A DNA stretch of 64,000 bases from Desulfosoma sp. (lineage in GTDB: Bacteria; Desulfobacterota; Syntrophobacteria; Syntrophobacterales; DSM-9756): the NCBI GenBank assembly GCA_037481875.1, contig JBBFKY010000012.1:43286-107285 (forward strand). The letters are read 5' to 3'. Each line of letters starts with the position of its first letter. The first letter of the stretch is position 1. Of this stretch, positions 1 to 8,812 are shown piece by piece. Both the position numbers and the translations under genes were made by a program. The notes under the pieces are model-generated. The model was not told the origin of the DNA, ran no database searches, and saw nothing but the letters and a program-made list of their open reading frames with translations.

Positions 1-562
1 CGGCCTGGCGGAGATAGGCATATTCGAAATAGGTTTTTTTCACCCTTTCAAACAATTCCCATTTAGCTGCCTCATAGAGAGCCCTCTTGGCCTCGGCCTC
101 TCGAGTGGCCATATCTTCTTGGAGTTCCAATTTGCTCAGCCATGGAAAAGTCTGGGCCAGAGCAAATTTCTGGCTTTGAGGCTCCACTTGTGTTTCCACC
201 CTTTCCACCATATAGGCATAGGTAAAGTGGGGATCGGGCAGACTTCGCACCTGTGGAATCTTCCACAGCGCCGCCTTCCAGTCTTCAAAGGCGGATCGTA
301 AACCTGGGTTATGGAGCGCGGCGTAGACAAGGTAGTCTTGAAGCGTGGGTTGGTCCGGAAGGGGCTTTTCTTCTTCCGAAAGACCCAATTCCTGGGTCTG
401 GCCGGCTTCCAGTTGGATGATGTCGCTCCAACCGCCGGTAAGCTTAGGCCCACGTCCGGACCCCGTGCAACCGGCAAGTGTTATTGTCACGAGGGCGAAG
501 CCCCATATTGCGCCTATAAGCCACAATCGGACTTGACGCTGGTTTCGTTCAGGTCCCTTCAT
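1..562 (-). CDS. TolC-family outer-membrane efflux lipoprotein, N-terminal part (runs off left edge)
   Basis: The minus strand stays open from an ATG at 562 to the window edge, giving 187 residues of an incomplete protein. The N-terminus has a hydrophobic stretch ending in LAGC, a lipobox, so the protein is probably a lipid-anchored outer-membrane component. The following segment (TLQDYLVYAALHNPGLRSAF, then a helix-rich stretch with QKFALAQTFPW) matches the outer-membrane efflux (OEP/TolC) family, in which this helix opens the periplasmic barrel. A GAGG lies a few bases upstream of the ATG. Such proteins are the exit duct of RND or ABC efflux or metal-export systems; partner genes would lie left of the window. 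The substrate cannot be told. A second, unrelated TolC-like gene lies at 35555-36973. Confidence 0.8.
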   Translation of the reverse strand, partial: MKGPERNQRQVRLWLIGAIWGFALVTITLAGCTGSGRGPKLTGGWSDIIQLEAGQTQELGLSEEEKPLPDQPTLQDYLVYAALHNPGLRSAFEDWKAALWKIPQVRSLPDPHFTYAYMVERVETQVEPQSQKFALAQTFPWLSKLELQEDMATREAEAKRALYEAAKWELFERVKKTYFEYAYLRQA

Positions 563-646
563 GCACGTCCTCACTTGATGCCGTGTGGTTTCGTACCATG
601 AACCGGGGGGGTCTGGTAAGGAATCCCCCGGGAGCACTGGATCACC

Positions 647-868
647 TCATCCCGAAAATCCGAGAAATGTCCTCGAATACCTGTTGCACTTTCCCGAGCG
701 CCGGTAAGCTCCTACGGTTCGAATCAGGTGTTCATGCCGACCCGATTCCACTACCAGCCCGTTCGACAAAACCAAGATTTTGTCGAAATCGATGATTGTG
801 GCCAGCTGATGGGTCTCTATAAATGTGGTGCGGCTTTCAGTGGGCCGGCCAGTGACCTCCATTCGCAA
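647..868 (-). pseudogene. remnant of an ABC transporter ATPase domain (C-terminal end)
   Basis: About 73 codons are readable on the minus strand. The segment THQLATIIDFDKILVLSNG followed by LVVESGRHEHLI fits the H-loop (normally AHRL) and D-R-I-L-V-L-x-x-G-x-I-V-E-x-G tail of exporter-type ABC ATPases. The Walker A, Walker B and signature motifs are missing, and the DNA upstream (869-1300) shows no continuation that I can recognise. I read it as the decayed 3' end of an exporter gene lying next to the TolC-like gene. The original partner of that gene may have been lost here. The family call rests only on the short motif. Confidence 0.5.
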
Positions 869-1314
869 ATCATTCTACCCATGAACCTATAGCATAGGGC
901 GTGAGCCTACAATTGCAAGATCCTACAAGAATCAAAAAGGCTGCTCAAAGCTGTCGCCACTGGGCCACAGGCAACAATATTGTTCTGGTCTTTGGCAACA
1001 CATCGCACCAATGACACCTTGCGTCAGATTCCAAGAACGTGAATCCTCGGAAAGCTTGGTCGTACGAATTACACCGTCACGCTTCAAGACCTGTGCTCCT
1101 GTTCGAGCAGGTTCTCCTTTCGGACACTCATGGTCTAGACCTTTTGACCACAGTCTCTCGGTGATCCATGCTCGGTGACCCTTTACGGTCCATAGATTGC
1201 GTGCTACAGGTTATTCCTTTTCGTGTTCTAAGCTAGGGCAAGCTCGGAGCCCTATGAAGCCATTGCCTGGAAAATCTTTTCATGCCATTGTGGTGAATAT
1301 CCAATTGTAGGAGG
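869..1314. other. non-coding stretch, no recognisable gene
   Basis: Both strands are broken by frequent stops, no codon-biased frame is visible, and no tRNA-like cloverleaf was found. It lies between two decayed genes and is probably degraded coding DNA. Confidence 0.4.
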
Positions 1315-1897
1315 GTGAAAGTGGACAGAAGTCGGGGCATTTTGGGAAAGATCCTTGTGTGGCAGCTTTTCTTAGTGGCCATTTCCTCGCTACCATCGGA
1401 CTTCTTTATGACAACACACTGCGGCTCATGGAGATTTCGAACGAAATCGTCAATAAACATCACCGACTTTTGGACATTGCCAAGGTTATGGTGGAACAGT
1501 TGTTGATCATGGAAGAAAAGGAAAAGAAGCACATCCTGTTTCAAAGCCCCCGAATACAAAAAAGCCTTTCAAGAGGCCATGAACCTTTTTGAATCATCCC
1601 TGAAAGAGGCCTTGTCCTAGGAACGAGGCCATGAGGGAGCGGTTCCCCTGGAAACAGTGGCGCTGGAGTTTCGAAATGGCAAGCCTGATTATCTTCCAGC
1701 CATGCAAGAAGAGGGGGCTCAAGAGCCTTGGATTCCTGAAGAGACCCTGAATCGTTGGGCTCAAGGGGTTTCCGTCTTTTAGGAAATGCAGGATGGGAGA
1801 GGCATATGGGTGGAAAATGCGCCCTGGCAGGCCACTGAGGGCTTTGAAAGCCATCCATCGGGAACTGGAAGAAAAGAAACGAAGCTTAAAAGATTAG
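1315..1897 (+). pseudogene. decayed sensor histidine kinase, sensor part only, several frameshifts
   Basis: Three frames together give a coherent sensor-kinase N-terminus. It begins with a short membrane segment (GILGKILVWQLFLVAIS), then a frame change, then a four-helix-bundle-like sensor (LRLMEISNEIVNKHHRLLDI, MVEQLLIMEEKEKKHILFQ). A second frame change falls at a run of five C near 1550, after which PEYKKAFQEAMNLFESSL is readable to a stop at 1618. Further fragments follow (WIPEETLNRWAQGVSVF and LRALKAIHRELEEKK), ending at a stop at 1895-1897. The pattern fits the periplasmic bundle of kinases that bear HAMP, HisKA and HATPase domains, but those catalytic domains are absent. The intact receiver gene just downstream (2036) was probably its partner. 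Confidence 0.55.
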
Positions 1898-2035
1898 ACC
1901 GTCCCCGGCACAGGGATCTTTTTTGCGGCCGCTCTTGCCTGAAGGACATGGATATGATGAAAATAATCCGTAAGAGCTTCTTCGGCCGAGGGCGTCATAC
2001 TGACATACGGGGGAGAGAGAACAAAGGAGGGCGAC

Positions 2036-2440
2036 ATGGGCAGCGCCAAAAGAATCCTGGTCATTGACGATGATCCTGAAATTTGTCAGGCTATGGAAGC
2101 CATACTCACGGACAACGGCTACGAGGTGCTGACGGCCACGGACACGGTTCGGGGCGAGGCCCTTTTGCAAGAAAGCAAGCCGGATCTCCTTATCCTGGAT
2201 ATCATGATGGCCACCATGCAGGAAGGTTTGGATTTTGCCGCAAAAATAAAGAAAAAAGAAGGACCTTACGGCCTTCCGATTCTCATTGTTTCCGGCAGAC
2301 CGGCTTCGGAAAAGGGATACCAACGTTCGGTAGAAGAGGACCTCGACTGGATCGCGGCGGATGTCTTTATGGAAAAGCCTGTGGATCCCGAAGACTTGTT
2401 GCGGAACGTGGAAAGTCTCGTGTCACGTCGAAAAGCCTAA
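2036..2440 (+). CDS. stand-alone response-regulator receiver protein
   Basis: This 134-residue protein is a single CheY-like receiver domain. The acidic pocket is VIDDDP at residues 9-14, the likely phospho-acceptor is Asp55 in LLILDIMM, and the conserved Lys lies in MEKPVDPEDLL near the end. The segment after Asp55 (ATMQEGLDFAAKIKKKEG) has one residue more than the common P-x-M-D-G form, a variant seen in receivers from anaerobic delta-type bacteria. There is no output domain, so it probably acts by protein contact or phosphorelay. A strong GGAGG precedes the ATG. It sits between a decayed kinase (upstream) and an intact heme-kinase gene (downstream, 169-bp gap), which is the likely phosphodonor today. 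Confidence 0.85.
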   Translation: MGSAKRILVIDDDPEICQAMEAILTDNGYEVLTATDTVRGEALLQESKPDLLILDIMMATMQEGLDFAAKIKKKEGPYGLPILIVSGRPASEKGYQRSVEEDLDWIAADVFMEKPVDPEDLLRNVESLVSRRKA

Positions 2441-2609
2441 AGAATTGAGGACTTCGTGAATGGGTTCATGACGCTGCGGTTCATTCCCAGGAGCCTCGTT
2501 TCCCCCTGAGATAGGCTGCTTCTTTGTCCCGCTGTTTCTTTCGCGTGAGCTTTCGAGTCCTTGTGTCCCTTGTCGACAGCATGGTTTTGAGCCTCAAAGG
2601 TGACGACCC

Positions 2610-4541
2610 ATGTGGTACCGATCCCTTGGCTTCAAACTTATCTTTGTTGTTGGAGCCGTCACGGCGGTTGTGTTGGTGGTGTTTTTCTTCGGAACGCTGC
2701 AAACACAAAGCCGTGAAACTCTCGACGAAATGGTGCGAAGCGTCCATTTGGCCAGCGAACTCGTGAGTCGGTCTTTGCGCTACGACATGCTGCAGTATCA
2801 GCCAGAGCGATTGCATCGTGCCATCGATACCATTGGAGGGCACGAGAGGATTGAAAAAGTGCGCATCTTCAATGCCATGGGTCAAATCATCTACTCTTCG
2901 GACAAGGCGGAAATGGGCACCTATTTGGACAAGTCAGCGGAACAATGCTATGCGTGCCACACGAGAGAGGAGCCTTTTGAGCGGCTGGACACTTCCAAAA
3001 GGATCCGTATTTTTCAATCCGAAGCCGGCTATCGTGTGCTGGGCATGATCAATCCCATTTACAATGAGCCAGATTGTTTCAGTGGATCCTGCCACGTGCA
3101 TCCTCCGGATCAAAAAGTGCTTGGGGTTTTGGATATCGACGTGAGTTTGGAGGGCATGGACCGAGCCCTAGAACGTATGCGCACCCACATGCTTCTTCTG
3201 GCCTGTTGCGCCGTCGTAGCCATTGCCGCCGTTATTGTGGTGCTCATTCACCGCTTTCTCAACCGTCCCTTGCACCACCTTTTGCAAGGGATCGAGCGCG
3301 TAGGCTCGGGGGACCTCTCCACGCCCATCGTGGTCCATTCCAACGATGAAATCGGGGCCTTGGCCAAGGCTTTCAACATCATGACGGAACGACTGCGGGT
3401 TTCTGAAAGAGAGCTACGGGATTCAGAGGCCAAGTACCGTTCCCTGTTTGAAAATGATCCCAATCCGATTTTCGTGTTGGACCTGGAAAGCTTTCGTATT
3501 TTGGATGTGAACATTCGAGCCGTGGAAACATACGGGTACACGCAGGAAGAGTTCCTGGCCATGTCTTTTTTGGATTTGGCCGATGAAAAGGATGCTCAAA
3601 AGATTCGAGAATTGGCGACTCGAGCTTGTATCTTTCTTCCTCGAGTGCGGCACCGACGAAAGAGCGGGGATCATCTATATGTGAACATTCATTCCTGCCC
3701 TCGGTTACATCTCGGCCGGGATGTTATTATCGCCAATATCGCTGATATTACGGATCGCGTGCAAACCGAAGCCCAGCTGATTCAGGCCGCCAAGATGGCC
3801 ACCCTGGGTGAAATGTCCGCGGGTGTGGCTCATGAGCTGAACCAGCCCTTGAACGCCATTCGCATCGGGTGTGAGTTTTTCCTCAAGAAAGTGCGCCGTT
3901 CGGAGCCCATCGACGGGGAAACCATGGCCAGAGTCGCTGCGCAGATGGTGGAACAAGTGGAGCGGGCTTCTGGAATTATCAATCATTTGCGGGAATTCGG
4001 TCGCAAAACCGATGCCTTTGAAATGGAACCCGTGGATATCAACCGTCCTATTCAAGACGTCTTCACGGTGCTTGGGCAACAACTTCGTTTGCGCCAGATC
4101 CACGTGGAGTTGGATTTGGCGGAAGGGCTTCCTCCTGTCTTGGGTGTCTCCAACCGTTTGGAACAGGTGTTTCTTAATCTGGTGATGAACGCTCGGGACG
4201 CCATGGAAGAAAAAAGAGAAAGAAGTGAAGTGAAGAACGAGGAAATGGTTCTGCACATACGAAGTGCTCTAGAAGGAGATCATGTGATCGTGACGATTCG
4301 GGATACGGGCATAGGCATTCCAGAAACAATTCGAGATCGTATCTTTGAGCCTTTCTTTACCACCAAGGAAGTCGGCCGAGGTACGGGTCTTGGGCTTTCC
4401 ATCAGTTACGGCATTGTCAAGGAATGCGGAGGCAGCATCGAAGTGGAGAGTGAAGAGGGACGAGGAACAACCTTTCGTCTGATCTTTCCTGCATACCGAG
4501 AAGCGGGAGCTTGGGCGGGATGGCGGGCCGTTTCTTCGTGA
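2610..4541 (+). CDS. membrane histidine kinase with two c-type heme motifs in its periplasmic sensor
   Basis: This 643-residue sensor kinase has a first membrane helix at about 8-28 and a periplasmic domain at about 30-193. A second helix at about 194-215 leads into HAMP (215-268), PAS (273-385), HisKA with His408 in [10 protein letters not shown], and a HATPase_c domain with N-box, DTGIGI and GTGLGLSI motifs. The periplasmic domain carries CYACH (113-117, CxxCH) and CFSGSCH (156-162, CxxxxCH), both valid covalent heme-c attachment patterns; the second spacing is typical of cytochrome c3. I therefore infer a redox- or ligand-sensing heme domain outside the membrane. The next gene starts 16 bp downstream, so the two are probably co-transcribed. 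The signal and target genes are unknown. Confidence 0.88.
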   Translation: MWYRSLGFKLIFVVGAVTAVVLVVFFFGTLQTQSRETLDEMVRSVHLASELVSRSLRYDMLQYQPERLHRAIDTIGGHERIEKVRIFNAMGQIIYSSDKAEMGTYLDKSAEQCYACHTREEPFERLDTSKRIRIFQSEAGYRVLGMINPIYNEPDCFSGSCHVHPPDQKVLGVLDIDVSLEGMDRALERMRTHMLLLACCAVVAIAAVIVVLIHRFLNRPLHHLLQGIERVGSGDLSTPIVVHSNDEIGALAKAFNIMTERLRVSERELRDSEAKYRSLFENDPNPIFVLDLESFRILDVNIRAVETYGYTQEEFLAMSFLDLADEKDAQKIRELATRACIFLPRVRHRRKSGDHLYVNIHSCPRLHLGRDVIIANIADITDRVQTEAQLIQAAKMATLGEMSAGVAHELNQPLNAIRIGCEFFLKKVRRSEPIDGETMARVAAQMVEQVERASGIINHLREFGRKTDAFEMEPVDINRPIQDVFTVLGQQLRLRQIHVELDLAEGLPPVLGVSNRLEQVFLNLVMNARDAMEEKRERSEVKNEEMVLHIRSALEGDHVIVTIRDTGIGIPETIRDRIFEPFFTTKEVGRGTGLGLSISYGIVKECGGSIEVESEEGRGTTFRLIFPAYREAGAWAGWRAVSS

Positions 4542-4557
4542 AAGGGCGGAGTGGTCG

Positions 4558-6069
4558 ATGCAGAGGATTTTGGTGGTGGACGATGAGGAAAGCACGCGGG
4601 ATTTGCTGTCATTGACGCTGCAAAGCGACGGCTATGAAGTTGTGTGCGCGGAAGACGGCTTCAGCGCCATGGAGATCTGCAAAAACCATTCGCCCCATAT
4701 CGTCCTCACCGACATCAAGATGCCGGGGATGGATGGTATTGAGCTCTTGCGGCGCATCAAACACCTGAATCCCGACATTGAAGTCATCATGATCACAGGA
4801 CACGGCCAGCTGGAGTTGGCTATCCAAGCACTGCAGCTGGATGCCTCGGATTTCATCAACAAGCCCATCAGCGATCAGGCCTTGAGTGTTGCGTTGCGGC
4901 GTGCAAAGCAAAAGATTTGGATGCGAGAAAAACTTCGAGAATACACGGAAAACTTGGAATGCATGCTTAAACAAGCCACCGATGAGATTCGCAAACGCTA
5001 CGACTTTGAACACCGTCTTATTCATACATCCATGGACGGCATCATTGCCAACGACCGGGAAGGCAACATCATTCTTTTCAATGAGGGGGCGTCGCGCATC
5101 TACGGGTACAGTCGAGAAGAGGCGATCTGCGGACTCAAAGTCACATCTCTCTATCCCGAAGGCGAGGCGCGCCGTGTCAAAAAATTGATTTATTCTCAAG
5201 AATACGGAGGACCGGGTTATCTGGTTAATTATGAAACCACGGCAAGAACCAAGGACGGGCGTCTTGTGCCCATTCTTCTTTCGGCGGCGCTTCTTTATGA
5301 AGACGGCGAAGAAGTAGGGACCGTCGGTTATTTCAAGGACTTGACTGAGGTCAAAGAGCTTCAAGCCCGTTTGCTTGAACAAACCCGGCTGGCGGCCATG
5401 GGCGAAGCCATGGCGGAAGTGGCTCACGGTGTGAAAAACATTCTTTATGGCATGAAGCTTGGCGCCTACATGGTAGAGAAGGCTCTGAGTCATGGCGAAC
5501 GGGAGCGGTTGGAAAAGGGCTGGCACATGGTGCGAAAGAACATAGAGCGCATCGCACGCCTGAGCCTGGAAATGCTGGATTATGCGCGTGGGAAAAGCCG
5601 GCGCCGGGAAGCCATATCGATCAATGATATAATCAAAGATGTGCTGCAATCCCTCGAAAAGCAGGCGCAGGGGGAAGGCATTCTTTTGCAGCGGGAGCTT
5701 GCCCGTGAGCTTCCTTTCATTTTTGGGGATTCGGAGGCCTTTCATTCCTGTGTGTTGAACCTCATCACCAATGCCCTGGAATCCTTTGGTGAAGAGAGTG
5801 TCGAAAAGCGCGTCACCGTGAGAACTCTTATTCAAGAGAACCGTTGGATTTGTGTGGAGGTGGAGGATACGGGACGAGGAATTCCCATCGAGGTGCAGGA
5901 AAAAATTTTTCGCCCTCTGTTCACGACCAAGGGGGCTCGAGGCACAGGCTTAGGGCTGGCTATCGTGCAGAAGATCGTTCACGAACTGGGAGGCGTGGTG
6001 GATTTTCATACCACGCCGGGTCATGGCACCACCTTTAACTTGCGTTTTCCTCTTCCCACAGGGGAATAA
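4558..6069 (+). CDS. cytosolic receiver-PAS-histidine kinase hybrid
   Basis: This 503-residue protein has no membrane segment. Residues 1-120 form a receiver (VVDDEES, phospho-acceptor Asp52 in LTDIKMPGMDG, Lys in INKPIS). A coiled linker (120-150) leads to a PAS domain (152-265) and then a HisKA-like helix with His290 in MAEVAHGVKNI. The HATPase_c domain has NLITNALESF, DTGRGI and GTGLGLAI motifs. The receiver-first order marks it as a kinase whose activity is set by phosphorylation from another kinase, most simply the heme kinase encoded 16 bp upstream. The two would form a two-step cascade. No DNA-binding output is encoded nearby, so the final regulator lies elsewhere or is the receiver protein at 2036. 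Confidence 0.87.
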   Translation: MQRILVVDDEESTRDLLSLTLQSDGYEVVCAEDGFSAMEICKNHSPHIVLTDIKMPGMDGIELLRRIKHLNPDIEVIMITGHGQLELAIQALQLDASDFINKPISDQALSVALRRAKQKIWMREKLREYTENLECMLKQATDEIRKRYDFEHRLIHTSMDGIIANDREGNIILFNEGASRIYGYSREEAICGLKVTSLYPEGEARRVKKLIYSQEYGGPGYLVNYETTARTKDGRLVPILLSAALLYEDGEEVGTVGYFKDLTEVKELQARLLEQTRLAAMGEAMAEVAHGVKNILYGMKLGAYMVEKALSHGERERLEKGWHMVRKNIERIARLSLEMLDYARGKSRRREAISINDIIKDVLQSLEKQAQGEGILLQRELARELPFIFGDSEAFHSCVLNLITNALESFGEESVEKRVTVRTLIQENRWICVEVEDTGRGIPIEVQEKIFRPLFTTKGARGTGLGLAIVQKIVHELGGVVDFHTTPGHGTTFNLRFPLPTGE

Positions 6070-6798
6070 ACATAAGTACCTAGGCCCTTCCCTGCCCAGT
6101 GCTCCGGTGTGTCTAGAGAAATGACGATCGCAGAACCGCCGCGGCAGTTCCCTGGAGGTGAAAAGCCTGGCACACGATCCTTTTTGCGAGTACGGCCCAT
6201 TACTCAAGAGGAGGAGCGGATCTCTCTGATCGAAGGGAAAAAATCTCGAATTTGAGCCCATTTTCTCGATTTGTTTGAAAAACTATTCCGTCTTTGCAGC
6301 ACCATTCGAGCCTTTGGCATTTTTGAAGGCCCTGGTTTCGATTCAAGGAAAAGAAACCTCGGCTTCGTTGGCAATCTTGGGGTGATGGGTGAAGGACTCT
6401 ACCGTGGGCTCAGCACCAACCTTGGTGCTCACCCGGTCCAGGTCCAAGACCGGGGATCCATGGAATCCGTTGAATCCAATAAGGGATGTCCTGAATCTCA
6501 CTCTCGCTCATCCGTCTGGGCTCTTCAACAACGTTTCCCCTGAAGAATTCGGCTGGTTTTCCTGACCTGACCAGAATGCCGTGGGGGCTATGGATTTGTG
6601 CACGGCCTTCAAGGGGACGATTGCTGTGGCCTCATCCTTCATGACTTTTAAGTTGGCCCTGCTGTTCAGAATCCCCTCCATATCGAGTGTGCTGAAACAA
6701 ACCTTATGTTTGTAGAGGTAAACCTGACCAAAGCCGATTTCGATGAAGACACATCTCCTTGAGGTTTTCTGTCTTATGAAGTTGAAGGAAGGAAATCC
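6070..6798. other. long non-coding stretch, probably degraded sequence
   Basis: No frame with convincing codon bias or a family motif was found over about 730 bp. The minus strand upstream of the peptidase remnant may hold more decayed coding DNA (for example a run around 6590-6700), but stops and frame changes make it unreadable. No tRNA or clear terminator was seen. Confidence 0.4.
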
Positions 6799-7015
6799 TC
6801 AGAAACCGAACATGGATGGAATGCCCGCGGCCAGATACTTTTTGACGCCGGCTGGAACGTCGGCACCGCTGGGGTTGGTTACCAAGGGATCATGGCAGAA
6901 GTAGATGATGGCTTCGTAGTCGTCGGCTATGGTGTACACGAAGCTTGGATGTTCCTTGTCAAAATCGGGCTTGGCGTCCGTGTAGGGCCAGGACCGCGCT
7001 GGTTTTCGGTCCCTT
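6799..7015 (-). pseudogene. fragment of a papain-like (C1A-type) cysteine peptidase
   Basis: About 70 minus-strand codons read RSWPYTDAKPDFDKEHPSF, then FVYTIADDYEAIIYFCHDPL, then VPAGVKKYLAAGIPSMFGF and a stop. This is the middle of bacterial papain-family peptidases: the P-x-x-A-x-x-Y segment and then the V-K-x-x-L-A-x-G-x-P-x-x-F-G-F motif before the catalytic-His region. The part expected to carry the active Cys, upstream around 7016-7110, is only faintly suggested in a broken frame. The His/Asn half beyond the stop is not readable. I regard it as a pseudogene; the family call rests on recognised motif order, not a search. Confidence 0.5.
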
Positions 7016-7449
7016 TAAGGACCGATCAATCAGGCTCAGAAAAAGCGACGGGCTGCGCGCATGAGGCGCTGCTGATGCACAGGTTGAACAGCCTATGGCG
7101 TAATGGCTAAAAATGTGAAACGGAGAGTATAAGGCCTTGTCGGGGCGGAGCCATGTGTCCGCCCCAAGCCCGCGTCAACAGAGAGGTTTCGTAAAGGCGG
7201 ACCGAAGCCTGCTGCCGATGTGGACTGTCAAGTTTTGTCGCTTTGCGAAAGCAAGTTGGCGGCCGAGCAGAAAACTCCAGCAATGGATTATTTGGGCATT
7301 ATAAGATAAGGGCCTCCAAGATCAGTTGTGGTTTTGGATTGGTTCCCACTCGAATCTTGGGGCAATGATGAAACAGATGGGTTAACAAATGGTGGCTGTG
7401 CCTAAGGAAACCGCGCGTCTAAAAGTCCGTGTCCGCCTCTCGAAAAGCT
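7016..7449. other. non-coding region holding one dispersed palindrome
   Basis: Apart from the GC palindrome at 7142-7165 and possible peptidase debris at its left end, nothing coding is visible. The right end runs into the stop of the minus-strand permease gene. Confidence 0.4.
7142..7165. repeat. dispersed palindrome GGGGCGGA-N8-TCCGCCCC (copy 1)
   Basis: A perfect 8-bp inverted repeat ggggcgga/tccgcccc encloses an 8-nt loop, gccatgtg, which reads cacatggc on the other strand. Copies with the same arms lie at 42684 and 46766, and a degenerate one at 24519. Confidence 0.75.
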
Positions 7450-8118
7450 TTAGAGCCCTCCGAAGTCAGATCGAAGCTTTTTTTCCAGATGGTTGGCCAG
7501 ATGAATCAATGGGTAACAGACAGCGAAATACAAAAGCCCTACCAAACCAAAGACCATGAGCCCTTCCGGAATACGTTGGACAGTGAACCAGCCAACACGG
7601 GTGACATCGGTGACCCCGATCACGGAAACCACCGATGAATCCTTGATAAGCAGCACGTATTGGCCCACCAAAGGCGGTAAAATGGTTTTCATGGCCTGAG
7701 GCAAAATCACGTAGCGCATGCGTTGAAACCAGTTCAACCCCGAAGCTTTGGCCGCTTCCGACTGACCTGAAGGCACGGCGGTGATGCCACCGGCTACGAT
7801 CTCGCAAATATAAGCCCCTGCGTAAAGGGTCAGGCTCACCACAGCAGCCGTAAAGGCGTCCAGGTGAAGCCCCCATTCGGGCAAGATAAAAAAGATGATA
7901 AAAACCTGCACCAGAAAGGGGGTGCCTCGCATGAAATCAACGTAGGCGAACAGGAATTTTCCTAAAACCGGCACTCGCGAGGCTCGAACCACACCCGCCG
8001 CCCCTCCGATGACCGTGCCCATGAGAAGGCTCAGGCCGGAAACAGCCACGGTCATCCAAAGGCCCTTTAGGAAAAAGGGAAAGCTCTCCATAAGCTGCTT
8101 GAGGTAGTAGAGCCACAT
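7450..8118 (-). CDS. amino-acid ABC transporter permease (HisM/GlnP family)
   Basis: This 222-residue inner-membrane protein has about five hydrophobic helices and the family's cytoplasmic coupling-loop motif (EAAKASGLNWFQRMRYVILPQ, residues ~130-150). It also has the usual N-terminal FFLKGLWMTVAVSGLSLLMG block and the AYICEIVAGGI segment. It would form half of the channel of an importer for polar amino acids. It is the last gene of a minus-strand set: binding protein, permease 1, permease 2. Its start lies 18 bp beyond the stop of the upstream permease. No ATPase gene follows, so the nucleotide-binding subunit must be encoded elsewhere or shared. Confidence 0.88.
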   Translation of the reverse strand: MWLYYLKQLMESFPFFLKGLWMTVAVSGLSLLMGTVIGGAAGVVRASRVPVLGKFLFAYVDFMRGTPFLVQVFIIFFILPEWGLHLDAFTAAVVSLTLYAGAYICEIVAGGITAVPSGQSEAAKASGLNWFQRMRYVILPQAMKTILPPLVGQYVLLIKDSSVVSVIGVTDVTRVGWFTVQRIPEGLMVFGLVGLLYFAVCYPLIHLANHLEKKLRSDFGGL

Positions 8119-8136
8119 GGTCGTGGATGATCGCCC

Positions 8137-8805
8137 CTATGCCGGTTGAACGAAGATGAGCCTCTTTTGCCACCAAGTCGAAAAGGTTTTAAGTGCATAG
8201 TAAATCAGCAGATACAGCAGGGCCGTGGTAAAAAAGCCTTCGGCGGGCATAAACCGCTCGGAGGTGATGATCTGGCCGGCTCGAGTGAGTTCAAAAACGG
8301 AGATGAGAGACAAAAGAGCGCTGTCTTTGACAAGCACAATCGCCTGGCCGAGAAGCGGCGGAATCGTGATACCCAGAGCCTGAGGTAGCACGATATAGCG
8401 CATGCGTTGCAGATAGGTGAGCCCATAGGCCATCCCGGCTTCGATTTGTCCCCAAGACACCGAAAGCACTCCAGCTCGAATGATTTCAGCCATATACGCT
8501 CCACTGTTGAGCGAAAGGGCCAGAATGCCTGTTTGGTGTTCGGGCAGCCGAATCCCGAGGCTCGGCAGCCCGAAATAGAAGAAGTAAAGTTGTGCCAAAA
8601 GAGGTGTGGCACGAATGGTTTCGATGTAGGCTCCCACTGCCATCGAAAGAAGGCGAAGCCGTGACAATCGAGCGCCGCAGGCCAGAATGCCTACCAACAA
8701 GGCACCCACAAGGGAAAGGACCGAAAGCCACGCCGTGGCCCACAGTCCCTTCAAAAAGAGCGGCATATAATCAAGCAGCACTCGAAAGTTAAAGGCTTCC
8801 AGCAT
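8137..8805 (-). CDS. amino-acid ABC transporter permease (HisQ/GlnP family)
   Basis: This 222-residue permease is paralogous to the one at 7450. It has an N-terminal PLFLKGLWATAWLSVLSLVG segment, AYMAEIIRAGVLSVSWGQ, and the coupling-loop motif EAGMAYGLTYLQRMRYIVLPQ. The two permeases probably make a heterodimer. The gene begins 7 bp after the stop of the binding-protein gene, with a GAGG close to the ATG, so the three are one operon. The substrate is not shown by the sequence; the adjacent alanine dehydrogenase and D-amino-acid dehydrogenase-like genes make alanine or related amino acids a reasonable guess. Confidence 0.88.
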   Translation of the reverse strand: MLEAFNFRVLLDYMPLFLKGLWATAWLSVLSLVGALLVGILACGARLSRLRLLSMAVGAYIETIRATPLLAQLYFFYFGLPSLGIRLPEHQTGILALSLNSGAYMAEIIRAGVLSVSWGQIEAGMAYGLTYLQRMRYIVLPQALGITIPPLLGQAIVLVKDSALLSLISVFELTRAGQIITSERFMPAEGFFTTALLYLLIYYALKTFSTWWQKRLIFVQPA

Positions 8806-8812
8806 ATGCGCC

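Noticed and set aside
700-745. GGTTCGAATC that looks like a tRNA T-loop
   Set aside because: The flanking bases do not form a T-stem, no acceptor or anticodon arm fits, and the stretch lies inside the ABC-ATPase remnant.
4609-5835. Long minus-strand ORF (408 codons) opposite the receiver-PAS-kinase gene
   Set aside because: It is an antisense shadow; the plus strand encodes unmistakable receiver, PAS and kinase motifs.
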